NCBI GenBank assembly: GCA_021648045.1
Contig: JAKITM010000041.1
Span: 1-20,838, forward strand
Length of the DNA stretch: 20,838 nt
Source of the DNA: Lysobacterales bacterium
Lineage (GTDB): Bacteria > Pseudomonadota > Gammaproteobacteria > Xanthomonadales > SZUA-36
Reading direction: 5' to 3'
The notes under the pieces are model-generated. The model was not told the DNA's origin. It ran no database searches and saw only the letters and a program-made list of their open reading frames with translations. Shown here in pieces: positions 1 to 7,548 of this stretch (positions are counted from its first letter, which is position 1; each line of letters starts with the position of its first letter). The translations under genes and the position numbers were made by a program.

Positions 1-62
1 CATGCTGGCGGGTGCAGTTTTACTCAGTTTTTTGCGTTAGGTTTTTACCTTAGGATAATTCA

Positions 63-1355
63 ATGGCTCAAAGTGTTGCCATTCTCGGCACCCAATGGGG
101 TGACGAGGGCAAAGGAAAAATTGTTGACCTTCTCAGTGAGAAAGTCAATGCCGTGGTGCGTTTTCAAGGCGGGCATAATGCCGGCCACACGCTGATAATT
201 GATGGTAAGAAAACGGTGCTGCATTTAATACCCTCGGGCATATTACAACCTGGGGTAGAGTGCATGATTGGTAACGGTGTAGTGCTTTCTCCCAGTGCGT
301 TGAAAGCTGAAGTAGATGCGCTTGAGGCCAAGGGCGTTGATGTATTTTCGCGGTTAAAAATCTCCTCATCCTGTCCAATTATCATGGGATACCACGAATT
401 AATTGACAGCGCGCGCGAAAAAGCCCGTGGTAAAGAAGCTATTGGTACAACAGGCCGCGGTATTGGCCCTGCGTATGAGGATAAAGTCTCGCGTAGGGGT
501 ATTCGCTTTGCGGACTTACTCAATGCGAAACGACTTGAAAAGAAGCTTGATCAAATCTTAGATTATCACAATTTTGTGCTCGAACATTACTATCAAGTTG
601 AACCGCTGAATCCTGGAATGGTATTGGATGATGCGCTGCAGTTAGGTGCTTGTTTTGCCGATATGATGATCGATGTTAGTGGTCGCTTGCACCAACTGCG
701 TGATGCGGGAAAAAACATTCTATTTGAAGGCGCGCAGGGCAGCTGGTTAGATATTGACCATGGCACATACCCTTATGTAACTTCTTCCAACACAACGGTC
801 GGTGGTGTGTGTACCGGCAGTGGTGTCGGTATTGATGCGGTTGATTATGTCTTGGGCATTACCAAAGCCTATACCACCCGTGTTGGCAGTGGGCCGTTCC
901 CAACAGAGTTGTTTGATGATGTCGGTGTCAGGCTTGCAGATCGCGGACACGAAGTGGGTGCCACCACCGGTCGTGCACGCCGTTGTGGTTGGCTAGATGC
1001 TGTAGCTACCGCAAGAATGGTAAAAGTAAACGGTATGACCGGCCTATGTGTCACCAAGTTGGATGTTCTGGATGGTTTCAAAGAGTTAAAAATCTGTACC
1101 GCCTATAGACTGAATGGTGAAATTATTAAGCATATCCCTCTGGATGCCGAAGACTGGGATCAGGTAGAACCCATTTATGAAGTATTCCCTGGTTGGCAGG
1201 AGAATACCCGCGGAATTACTGAACTAGAAAAGCTACCAAACAACGCACGGGCATACCTGCAAGCTATGGAAGATTTCTGTGGTGCCCCCATCCATATGAT
1301 TTCCACAGGTCCTGAGCGCAGCGAAAATATCATTATCCAATTCCCCTTCGGCTAA
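63..1355 (+). CDS. purA: Adenylosuccinate synthetase
   Basis: Catalyses GTP-dependent joining of IMP and aspartate to adenylosuccinate, the first committed step from IMP to AMP, in the cytoplasm. The 430-residue protein is full length for the family (E. coli about 432). The N-terminal GTP-binding loop GTQWGDEGKGK lies at residues 9-19, with the catalytic-base Asp at 14. The GGHNAGHT motif follows, with the catalytic His at 42. The GTTGRGIGP IMP-binding segment (near residue 128) and TTGRARRCGW (near 300) are both intact. The start is supported by AGGA at 52-55, seven bases before the ATG. An intrinsic terminator at 1596-1623 lies downstream, so the gene is probably transcribed separately from rnr. 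The upstream neighbour is cut by the window edge. Confidence 0.98.
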   Translation: MAQSVAILGTQWGDEGKGKIVDLLSEKVNAVVRFQGGHNAGHTLIIDGKKTVLHLIPSGILQPGVECMIGNGVVLSPSALKAEVDALEAKGVDVFSRLKISSSCPIIMGYHELIDSAREKARGKEAIGTTGRGIGPAYEDKVSRRGIRFADLLNAKRLEKKLDQILDYHNFVLEHYYQVEPLNPGMVLDDALQLGACFADMMIDVSGRLHQLRDAGKNILFEGAQGSWLDIDHGTYPYVTSSNTTVGGVCTGSGVGIDAVDYVLGITKAYTTRVGSGPFPTELFDDVGVRLADRGHEVGATTGRARRCGWLDAVATARMVKVNGMTGLCVTKLDVLDGFKELKICTAYRLNGEIIKHIPLDAEDWDQVEPIYEVFPGWQENTRGITELEKLPNNARAYLQAMEDFCGAPIHMISTGPERSENIIIQFPFG

Positions 1356-1595
1356 GGCACTTGAATTGAATTGAATTGATTTAGACAGGTGCAGCTGCCA
1401 AAAAAGTCCTGCATAGTTCTAGTTTTGAAGGGGTATCGTTTGTAGGAAATACCCTACAAGAAGTATAGCTTAATGACTCTATTCAATGCTAAACACTGCT
1501 GTTAATATACCGCACATCGGATTTAACTCTGATAGCTAGTCTAGCTTCTCAACAGGACATTGAGAAAAACTTGCACTGTAAAAGAGGGCAAAGGG
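1356..1595. other. Non-coding stretch between purA and its terminator
   Basis: About 240 bases without a convincing ORF separate the purA stop from the intrinsic terminator. It opens with a pentanucleotide tandem TTGAA, three copies plus TTGAT, at 1361-1380. Two mutually exclusive hairpins can form: GGGTAT (1431-1436) with ATACCC (1449-1454), or TTGTAGG (1440-1446) with CCTACAA (1453-1459). Possible promoter-like hexamers (TTGTAG, an 18-base gap, TATAGC) overlap the second hairpin but are weak. It may be a long purA 3' untranslated region or hold a small RNA ending at the terminator; the sequence does not decide. Confidence 0.4.
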
Positions 1596-1623
1596 AAAGC
1601 CAGTCAATGACTGGCTTTTTTTT
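1596..1623 (+). terminator. Rho-independent terminator after purA
   Basis: A ten-base-pair stem, AAAGCCAGTC (1596-1605) with GACTGGCTTT (1609-1618), has a three-base loop and runs into eight consecutive Ts (1616-1623). It is oriented to stop + strand transcription from purA or from any small RNA starting in the preceding 240 bases. Confidence 0.85.
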
Positions 1624-1793
1624 GCCTTTTTATTAGCGCTTTTTTAACTCAGTGCTGCCTTTCCGGGGTGTGTATTCAGGAGTGAGATGGGGATGCCAGT
1701 TAAGAGTTTGTAGTTCAAGGTGAGTGCTATTTATTGCCTTACTTCATCGTTCTATTGAGCTTTTCAGAAGCGGAATAAAAAGTGCTCAGGCAT
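1624..1793. other. Intergenic stretch without recognisable genes
   Basis: This 170-base stretch lies between the purA terminator and the terminator of the minus-strand tRNA gene. No ORF with a plausible start and ribosome-binding site, no RNA gene and no obvious repeat was found on either strand. Confidence 0.5.
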
Positions 1794-1795
1794 AA

Positions 1796-1819
1796 AAAAC
1801 CCTGAATAAACAGGGTTTT
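1796..1819 (-). terminator. Rho-independent terminator of tRNA-Leu
   Basis: A nine-base-pair inverted repeat, AAAACCCTG (1796-1804) with CAGGGTTTT (1811-1819), has a six-base loop. On the minus strand the stem runs into a T-rich tail (complement of the A-run at 1794-1799). It lies 11 bases beyond the CCA end of the tRNA gene, the right place and orientation to terminate it. Confidence 0.75.
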
Positions 1820-1830
1820 AGTATCAAGTA

Positions 1831-1917
<87 letters not shown>

Positions 1918-1920
1918 AAA

Positions 1921-1982
1921 TGCCGGGACAAGGGGGGTAGTCCCGGCAAGGTGGATCGAGGAAAAGGGGGGAACCCCGATCC
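1921..1982 (-). repeat. Two hairpins in the tRNA-Leu 5' leader
   Basis: The roughly 65-base leader between the predicted tRNA transcription start and the mature 5' end holds two GC-rich inverted repeats. One is TGCCGGGAC (1921-1929) with GTCCCGGCA (1940-1948), nine perfect pairs. The other is GGATCG (1953-1958) with CGATCC (1977-1982). The proximal arm also nearly complements the tRNA 5' acceptor strand. This leader would be removed by RNase P. Confidence 0.5.
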
Positions 1983-1989
1983 GGCGCCT

Positions 1990-2018
1990 AATTTACCTGT
2001 CCAGCAAGGACTTGTCAA
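1990..2018 (-). promoter_or_regulatory. Sigma-70 promoter of tRNA-Leu
   Basis: On the minus strand a perfect -35 TTGACA (complement of 2013-2018) is separated by exactly 17 bases from a -10 TAAATT (complement of 1990-1995). A GC-rich discriminator (AGGCGCCGG) follows. Strong hexamers with a GC-rich discriminator are typical of stringently controlled stable-RNA promoters. The start point should lie near 1983. Confidence 0.8.
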
Positions 2019-2075
2019 TACCCAATTGCTAGTATTTTTAATGGACAAATGCCGATAAGCTACATGGGCAGCGAG

Positions 2076-2081
2076 TATAAT
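2076..2081 (+). promoter_or_regulatory. Candidate -10 element upstream of rnr
   Basis: A perfect TATAAT lies 54 bases before the rnr start on the + strand. No good -35 hexamer stands at the right distance, so this may be an activated or weak promoter. It would drive rnr and the genes behind it, divergently from the tRNA promoter. Confidence 0.4.
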
Positions 2082-2135
2082 TGTCGCTATGGAAAATAAA
2101 ACACTGAAAACCTCCGTTGCGGGCTTGAAATAAAC

Positions 2136-4310
2136 ATGTCTAAGCCAGGTCATTTTAATGTAGAAATCCCTTCAAGGGAGCAGATCATTGCCGATCTGGA
2201 AACCGCAGGAAAGCCGCTTAAACGCCGGCAGATTGCACAACTCTACGATCTCAACGAGAGCGAAGAACGCGAAGCGATTCGCCGCCGACTGCGCGCAATG
2301 GTCCGGGATGGGCAATTAATAGAAAATCGTCGGGGCGCCTATGGCCTTGCTCGCAATATGGATCTGATAAGTGGCAGGGTACAAGCCCATGCTGATGGCT
2401 TTGGTTTCGTTATTCCGGATGAAGGTGGTGAAGATCTATTTTTGTCTTCCCGGGAGATGCGCCGGGTATTACACCGGGATAGAGTACTGGCCAATGTTAT
2501 CGGGGTTGATCAACGGGGGCGTAAAGAAGGCACAGTAGTAGAGATACTCGAACGCGCGAACAAACATATTGTCGGTCGCTTTATCGAGCGCGGTGGCGTG
2601 GCTATGGTTGAGCCGGATAATGTGCGTATTACCCAGGATGTATTGGTGCCGTTGGACCAGACACTTGCCGCCAGGCCGGGGCAGGTAGTGGTAGTGGAAA
2701 TTGACAAACAGCCCGGTTATCGGCAGCCACTCATTGGCCATATTACTGAGATACTCGGCCGTAGCGGCGCACCCGGCATGGCGGTTGAAATTGCAATTCG
2801 GAATTTTGATTTGCCGATAGAATTTCCAAAGCAAGTACTGGCCGAGGCCGAAGCTTTTGGTGATGAAGTCGATCATAACAATGCGGAAGTTTTCCGTGGG
2901 CGTAAGGATTTACGCAAGCAATTACTGGTTACCATTGACGGTGCCGATGCCCGGGATTTCGACGATGCTGTGTTCTGTCAGCCGAATGCTAACGGCTGGC
3001 AACTGGTTGTGGCGATAGCAGATGTATCGGCTTATGTTACTCCGGGTTCAGCTCTCGATACCGAAGCCCTGGATCGCGGCACTTCGGTATATTTCCCCAA
3101 TCGGGTTTTACCAATGCTGCCCGAAGCCCTGTCAAACGGCATGTGCTCCTTGAAACCGCAGGTAGACCGCTTGTCGATGGTCTGCGATATGCAAATTGGC
3201 CGGGATGGCAAGGTAAAACGCTCGCGTTTTTATCGTGCGTTGATTTACTCCCATGCCAGATTAACCTATGACCAAGCCTGGGAAATGGTATCTGCAGAGG
3301 ATAAACCCGCCAATGCCGATCGTCAGTCGATGCCGGAAGTAGCGGCAATGCTGGACGACCTTTACCAGCTGTTTCATGCATTGCATGCACAGCGAGTCAA
3401 ACGCGGTGCCATCGACTTTAACTCTACTGAAGTGCAGTTTTTGTTTGGTCCGGGTGGTGAAATAGCCGATATTGTTCCTTACAGCCGCAACGATGCGCAT
3501 AAAATTATTGAAGAATGCATGATTTCAGCCAATGTTGAAGCCGCGCGTTTTCTGCAAAAAAACAAAGTCCCGGCATTGTATCGGGTACATGAGCCACCAC
3601 CGCCGTTAAAACTGCAAAAGCTGGAAGAATTCTTACGCGCCCAAGGGTTGCCGGTAACTTGGAAAAAACAACCTACACCCGCAGACCTTGCGGCTATTGT
3701 AAAGCAGATTGCCGATAGACCCGATCGTGAGTTAATTGAAGCCGTGTTGTTGCGGTCAATGAGCATGGCTGTGTATGTACCGGAAAACCTGGGGCACTTT
3801 GGCTTGGCTCTGGATGCCTACGGGCATTTCACATCACCTATTCGCCGTTACCCAGACTTGCAAGTACACCGTGCCATCGGACATATTTTGGATCGTCAGC
3901 CAGACAACACCAGCAGCCAGGCGATGAAAGACCTCGGGGTGAAGTGTTCGATGCTTGAAAGGCGCGCCGAAGAAGCCTCCCGCGATGTTGACCAGCGACT
4001 TAAATGCGGTTGGCTGGAACAGCACATCGGTGAAAGTTTTAGTGCCCAGGTGACAGGGGTAACCGCTTTTGGTTTGTTTGTGGAGCTGCGTGACAGCCAT
4101 GTCAGCGGACTTTTACATGTCACCGCACTACCGAATGACTATTACAGCTTTGACCCCATACATCATCGCTTGACAGGTAAGCGTGGCGGCAAAGTCTACC
4201 GCCTAGCCGATACCTTGATGGTTGAAGTATTGAATGTGGATATGGAAGAACGCAAGATTGACTTTGGTCTAGCAAAGAATGGAAAAACCACTAATGCCGA
4301 CAAAAAATAA
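2136..4310 (+). CDS. rnr: Ribonuclease R (3'-5' exoribonuclease)
   Basis: Processive hydrolytic 3'-5' exoribonuclease of the RNase II/RNB family, which degrades structured RNA including rRNA and mRNA fragments. The 724-residue protein has the expected order. An N-terminal winged-helix segment (about 15-75) is followed by cold-shock OB domains (about 80-235). The RNB catalytic domain (about 265-590) carries the acidic active-site motif DGADARDFDDAV (Asp at 268, 271, 274, 276, 277), and a C-terminal S1 domain spans about 640-715. It is shorter than E. coli RNase R (about 813) because the basic tail after S1 is nearly absent. No strong ribosome-binding site precedes the ATG, but the N-terminus aligns with relatives from IPSREQI onward. 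rlmB overlaps its 3' end, so the two are probably co-transcribed. Confidence 0.96.
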   Translation: MSKPGHFNVEIPSREQIIADLETAGKPLKRRQIAQLYDLNESEEREAIRRRLRAMVRDGQLIENRRGAYGLARNMDLISGRVQAHADGFGFVIPDEGGEDLFLSSREMRRVLHRDRVLANVIGVDQRGRKEGTVVEILERANKHIVGRFIERGGVAMVEPDNVRITQDVLVPLDQTLAARPGQVVVVEIDKQPGYRQPLIGHITEILGRSGAPGMAVEIAIRNFDLPIEFPKQVLAEAEAFGDEVDHNNAEVFRGRKDLRKQLLVTIDGADARDFDDAVFCQPNANGWQLVVAIADVSAYVTPGSALDTEALDRGTSVYFPNRVLPMLPEALSNGMCSLKPQVDRLSMVCDMQIGRDGKVKRSRFYRALIYSHARLTYDQAWEMVSAEDKPANADRQSMPEVAAMLDDLYQLFHALHAQRVKRGAIDFNSTEVQFLFGPGGEIADIVPYSRNDAHKIIEECMISANVEAARFLQKNKVPALYRVHEPPPPLKLQKLEEFLRAQGLPVTWKKQPTPADLAAIVKQIADRPDRELIEAVLLRSMSMAVYVPENLGHFGLALDAYGHFTSPIRRYPDLQVHRAIGHILDRQPDNTSSQAMKDLGVKCSMLERRAEEASRDVDQRLKCGWLEQHIGESFSAQVTGVTAFGLFVELRDSHVSGLLHVTALPNDYYSFDPIHHRLTGKRGGKVYRLADTLMVEVLNVDMEERKIDFGLAKNGKTTNADKK

Positions 4311-5058
4311 AAAACCTGCCGGTGCATTGCTGATCGGTATTCACTCGGTTGCCTCAGCCCTGCATCAACGGCCCGAACAACTGATCGAAATACTGACCAC
4401 TAGCGAGACTAAAAATCCGCGCGTGATAGAGTTGGTTGAGGAAGCAAAGTCTCAAGGGATAAGCTTAAGCCAGCATAGTCGGACATATCTCGACAGGTTG
4501 GCGGACGATAACCGTCATCAAGATATCATTGCTTGGTTTGATGCCGACAATATTTTTTCCGAAAAACAACTCGCCCAAGTGCTGGATAATGTTGGCCCCG
4601 CACCCTTGTTATTAATACTTGATGGGGTGCAAGATCCACATAACCTCGGTGCTTGCCTGCGTACCGCTGAAGCTGCCGGTGTGGCAGCAGTTATATACCC
4701 CAAAGATAAGTCGAGTGGCTTAACGCCGGTTGCACGGCGGGCAGCAGCAGGTGCAGCGGAGGTTATTCCCCTGATTGAAGTCACTAATCTGGCGCGAGTA
4801 TTGCGCCAACTCAAAGATCGCGGTATTTGGCTGGCAGGAACCAGCGATCACGCCACTGCAGATATTTATTCAGTCGATTTAAAAGGTGGCCTGGGTATAG
4901 TCATGGGCAGCGAAGGCCGTGGTATGCGCCGGCTCACAGAAGAGCTCTGTGATTTTACTTTCAGCTTGCCAATGCAGGGCTCAGTGAGTAGTTTGAATGT
5001 GTCAGTGGCAACCGGGGTATGTTTATACGAAGCCTTGCGTCAACGGGGTCAGGCATGA
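4294..5058 (+). CDS. rlmB: 23S rRNA (guanosine-2251-2'-O-)methyltransferase
   Basis: SpoU-family (SPOUT) methyltransferase using S-adenosylmethionine to methylate the ribose of G2251 in the 23S rRNA P-loop. All three family motifs are present: motif 1 LDGVQDPHNLGACLRTAEAA, motif 2 GIVMGSEGRGMRRLTEE, and motif 3 LPMQGSVSSLNVSVATG, close to the E. coli enzyme throughout. The knotted catalytic domain is preceded by an L30-like substrate-binding domain. I favour the ATG at 4294 (254 aa), with GGAAAA seven bases before it. An ATG at 4279 in the same frame lacks a ribosome-binding site. The gene overlaps the rnr end by 17 bases and its TGA overlaps the next gene's ATG, indicating translational coupling. 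Confidence 0.95.
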   Translation: MPTKNKKPAGALLIGIHSVASALHQRPEQLIEILTTSETKNPRVIELVEEAKSQGISLSQHSRTYLDRLADDNRHQDIIAWFDADNIFSEKQLAQVLDNVGPAPLLLILDGVQDPHNLGACLRTAEAAGVAAVIYPKDKSSGLTPVARRAAAGAAEVIPLIEVTNLARVLRQLKDRGIWLAGTSDHATADIYSVDLKGGLGIVMGSEGRGMRRLTEELCDFTFSLPMQGSVSSLNVSVATGVCLYEALRQRGQA

Positions 5059-5609
5059 AACAGTCCTTCAATTTCCAATTGCCAGACTGGTTGATGAATA
5101 CGCTAGAAGGTATTCCAGCAGGGCCGCTTAATGATGAACAACAAATGCGTTTGGCCATTAAGTTCTCGCAGATCAATATCAAGCAGGGTGGTGGTCCTTT
5201 CGCAGCATTGGTAGTCAACCGTGCTGATAAAACTATTGTTGCCGCTGGTGTCAATCTGGTCACTAGCCAGAACCTATCCTGTGCGCATGCAGAAATGGTT
5301 GCCATTTCCATGGCCCAGCAAAACCTCGATTGTTACCGACTTTCAGATAAGGGTGATTTTCAACTGGTTACTAGCTGTGAGCCCTGTGCCATGTGTTTCG
5401 GTGCAATTCCATGGTCAGGTGTAAGTCGGGTTTTGTGTGGGGCAGGTAAGGCGGATGCTGAAGCTGTTGGCTTTGATGAAGGCCCGAAACCAGAGAACTG
5501 GGAAGCAGCATTGGAACAACGGGGTATTGAGGTTGTTACCGGTTTATTGCGTACTGAGGCAGCACAGGTGCTGGCAAGTTATGCAGATTCCAGCGGTGAG
5601 GTTTACTAG
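5055..5609 (+). CDS. Guanine-deaminase-like nucleoside deaminase
   Basis: A zinc-dependent cytidine/deoxycytidylate-deaminase-fold protein of 184 residues. The HAE motif (His78, Glu80) and PCAMC (Cys111, Cys114) give the zinc ligands and proton-shuttle Glu. The stretch TSCEPCAMCFGAIPWSGV is more like guanine deaminase (GuaD) and related nucleobase deaminases than TadA, which it resembles only in fold. The likely substrate is a purine base or nucleoside, but the exact one cannot be read from sequence. The start at 5055 is chosen because its ATG overlaps the rlmB stop as ATGA; an earlier in-frame ATG at 5019 lies inside rlmB. It is followed two bases later by the amidotransferase gene. Confidence 0.85.
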   Translation: MKQSFNFQLPDWLMNTLEGIPAGPLNDEQQMRLAIKFSQINIKQGGGPFAALVVNRADKTIVAAGVNLVTSQNLSCAHAEMVAISMAQQNLDCYRLSDKGDFQLVTSCEPCAMCFGAIPWSGVSRVLCGAGKADAEAVGFDEGPKPENWEAALEQRGIEVVTGLLRTEAAQVLASYADSSGEVY

Positions 5610-5611
5610 CC

Positions 5612-6352
5612 TTGCCAGCCGGAAAAAAATACCTGTTATTACAAATCCGGAATCACCCTGAGGTATCTGCAGAAGAGTATCAGTGCTTTTTACAACACTG
5701 CGGACTCTCAGCTGCGGAGCTGGATGTTTTCAATATTTACCAACATACAGAATTCAGCGCTGAAATCTTGCAAGGTTATTCTGCACTGTTGGTTGGCGGT
5801 GCCAGTGAAGCTAATGTTTTAGAGCTAGAAAAGTATCCCTTCGTAAAGCCGGCAATCGCTTTATTGAAGCATTGTGTGGCTGTGTCATTTCCGGTATTCG
5901 CGTCCTGCTATGGTTTTCAGCTTGCAGTACTCGCACTAGGGGGTAGGATTGTTGATGATTCCGATTGCCATGAAACCGGCACTATTTCACTGACATTAGC
6001 AGCCGCGGCGGCTACAGATCCTGTATTTTCCGGACTGCCGGATCAATTCAAAGCGGTATCAGTACATCAGCAAAGCGCTGTTGAGCTTCCTCAAGATTGC
6101 ACACTACTGGCAAGCACTACAAAATGCCTGCATGCATTCAGGCTAACAGGGAAACCGTTTTGGGCGTTTCAGTTTCATCCTGAGGTCAACCGCAAAACCC
6201 TGATTGAACGGCTGACCCGTTATCAGGAATGCTATACAAAGGATGCACGGGGATTAAATGAAGTGCTTTCGAGTGTGGTTGAAACCCCAGAATCTAATCG
6301 TTTGCCACGGCGTTTTATTCAGTATTTGCAGACAGATTTGGTAGCGATTTAA
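5612..6352 (+). CDS. Class I glutamine amidotransferase-like protein, TTG start
   Basis: A 246-residue stand-alone class I (GMP-synthase-type) glutamine amidotransferase domain. The probable triad is Cys99 in SCYGFQ, His189 and Glu191 in FQFHPEV; the loop VGGASEANV near residue 62 matches the oxyanion region. Such proteins normally release ammonia from glutamine for an unnamed partner, or act as gamma-glutamyl hydrolases. No dedicated synthase is adjacent. No ATG exists in frame before the conserved core and an in-frame TGA stands at 5597-5599. The TTG at 5612 is therefore the best start, with GGTGAGG (5595-5601) ten bases before it. It follows the deaminase stop by two bases, as the last gene of the rnr cluster. 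Confidence 0.82.
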   Translation: MPAGKKYLLLQIRNHPEVSAEEYQCFLQHCGLSAAELDVFNIYQHTEFSAEILQGYSALLVGGASEANVLELEKYPFVKPAIALLKHCVAVSFPVFASCYGFQLAVLALGGRIVDDSDCHETGTISLTLAAAAATDPVFSGLPDQFKAVSVHQQSAVELPQDCTLLASTTKCLHAFRLTGKPFWAFQFHPEVNRKTLIERLTRYQECYTKDARGLNEVLSSVVETPESNRLPRRFIQYLQTDLVAI

Positions 6353-6371
6353 TTACTGCTATGACCAGTAA
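6353..6371. repeat. Small hairpin between convergent genes
   Basis: TTACTG (6353-6358) and CAGTAA (6366-6371) form a six-base-pair stem with a seven-base loop. It lies between the convergent ends of the amidotransferase gene and the small membrane-protein gene. There is no T-run on either strand, so intrinsic termination is doubtful. Confidence 0.3.
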
Positions 6372-6377
6372 GGCGTA

Positions 6378-6560
6378 TTAATTCTCGCCCGTTACTGAAT
6401 TGGTAGATTTAGATTTACGCCGTAACAAGCGCACCCAGAAAGCCCCTTCCAACAGTAGTCCTAAAGCCAGTAAGCCGACAGACCCCACTAGAAATCCCCT
6501 AGCATAACTGCCTGCGGCCAGCGCTAATAATGCCAGTAGAATCCAGTGGTGTTTCTGCAT
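6378..6560 (-). CDS. Small two-helix membrane protein
   Basis: A 60-residue ORF starting four bases after the rluB stop on the same strand, which suggests translational coupling and membership of the scpA-scpB-rluB operon. The protein has two hydrophobic stretches, roughly residues 5-20 and 24-44. A strongly basic patch (RLLRRKSK) follows, then a polar tail, the pattern of a small inner-membrane protein with a cytoplasmic C-terminus. I do not recognise a family. The hydrophobic pattern and position argue that it is real. It might be a chance ORF, since it is short and has no strong ribosome-binding site. Confidence 0.55.
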   Translation of the reverse strand: MQKHHWILLALLALAAGSYARGFLVGSVGLLALGLLLEGAFWVRLLRRKSKSTNSVTGEN

Positions 6561-6564
6561 TAGG

Positions 6565-7548
6565 TCACTTAAAGCGACGACTAACGAAGCGCCGCTGCGC
6601 GCGCGGTTGGCCTTGTTTCTTGCCGGGTTTTTTTTGCCATTTTGCTTTAGCCGCCTGCGAGTGTGTGCCGATGGGTTTCAGGTTGATACTATGCGCCCGG
6701 GCAGTTAATTTAACTTCTTCACGGAGCAGGTTATGGTCGCGCAGGGTAATGTCGGTAAACATTCCGCGTTTGAGTTTGCTGGGCAGAAATACCGGCCCGT
6801 AACGCACCCGTTTAAGGCGGCTGACTTCAAGGCCCTGGCTGGCCCACAGACGCCGTACTTCGCGATTACGCCCCTCCATAATAACCACATGAAACCAGTA
6901 ATTTTCGCCGCTGTGGCCGGCTCTTTGTATATCCGAAAAACGCGCTGGACCATCATCCAGTTCCACACCATCACGGAGGGTTTGCATAACTTCATCGCTA
7001 ACTTCACCATGAATTCGGCAGGCGTATTCGCGATCTATCTTGCTCGAAGGGTGCATCATTTTGTGTGCTAGTTCGCCATCAGTGGTCAACAGCATCAGGC
7101 CGGTGGTATTGATGTCGAGTCTGCCAACCGCGATCCAACGGGAATTTTCCAGTTTGGGCAGTCGCTCAAACACAGTGGGTCGACCCTGTGGGTCGGACCG
7201 ACTGGTGATTTCACCAAGTGGCTTGTTGTAAATAAGGGTGCGCTCGGGTGCCGACTGGGCCGCTACTTCCCAGTTGTTTTCATGGAAAGTAACTTTATCT
7301 CCCAGATTGACTTTTTCCCCGAGAATGGCAACTTTTCCATTAACACTGACATGGCCAGCATCAATTTCTTTATCCAGTCCCCGTCGGGAACCTAGGCCGG
7401 CATTTGCCATGACCTTTTGTAGGCGTTCGCCGGGGATAATCTCGTCATTTTCGGGTTTCTCATCTGTTTTTCCAGCCATTTTTTTACTCGGTTTTTTATC
7501 CATTTTTTTATCGGCTTTTTTATAGGTTTTTGAAGGCGGTTTATTCAT
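6565..7548 (-). CDS. rluB: 23S rRNA pseudouridine(2605) synthase
   Basis: RsuA/RluB-family pseudouridine synthase, expected to make pseudouridine 2605 in helix 93 of 23S rRNA. An S4 RNA-binding domain (about residues 40-85, ERLQKVMANAGLGSRR) precedes the catalytic domain. The motif VGRLDINTTGLMLLTTDG contains the catalytic Asp145, and MEGRNREVRRLW marks the family C-terminal motif. Both ends are extended and basic: residues 1-30 are lysine-rich and the last 35 are rich in Lys and Arg, probably aiding rRNA binding. RluB is favoured over RluE or RsuA by the length of 327 and the operon with scpAB. The start overlaps the scpB end by eight bases. Confidence 0.93.
   Translation of the reverse strand: MNKPPSKTYKKADKKMDKKPSKKMAGKTDEKPENDEIIPGERLQKVMANAGLGSRRGLDKEIDAGHVSVNGKVAILGEKVNLGDKVTFHENNWEVAAQSAPERTLIYNKPLGEITSRSDPQGRPTVFERLPKLENSRWIAVGRLDINTTGLMLLTTDGELAHKMMHPSSKIDREYACRIHGEVSDEVMQTLRDGVELDDGPARFSDIQRAGHSGENYWFHVVIMEGRNREVRRLWASQGLEVSRLKRVRYGPVFLPSKLKRGMFTDITLRDHNLLREEVKLTARAHSINLKPIGTHSQAAKAKWQKKPGKKQGQPRAQRRFVSRRFK

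Noticed and set aside
1..53. Tail of an upstream gene (hisZ would be expected from synteny)
   Set aside because: Two frames end here, at 40 and 53, and under 18 codons are visible; neither can be assigned to a product with confidence.
2469..2876. 135-codon minus-strand ORF inside rnr
   Set aside because: It is a shadow of the rnr coding strand with no family features; rnr is intact and explains the sequence.
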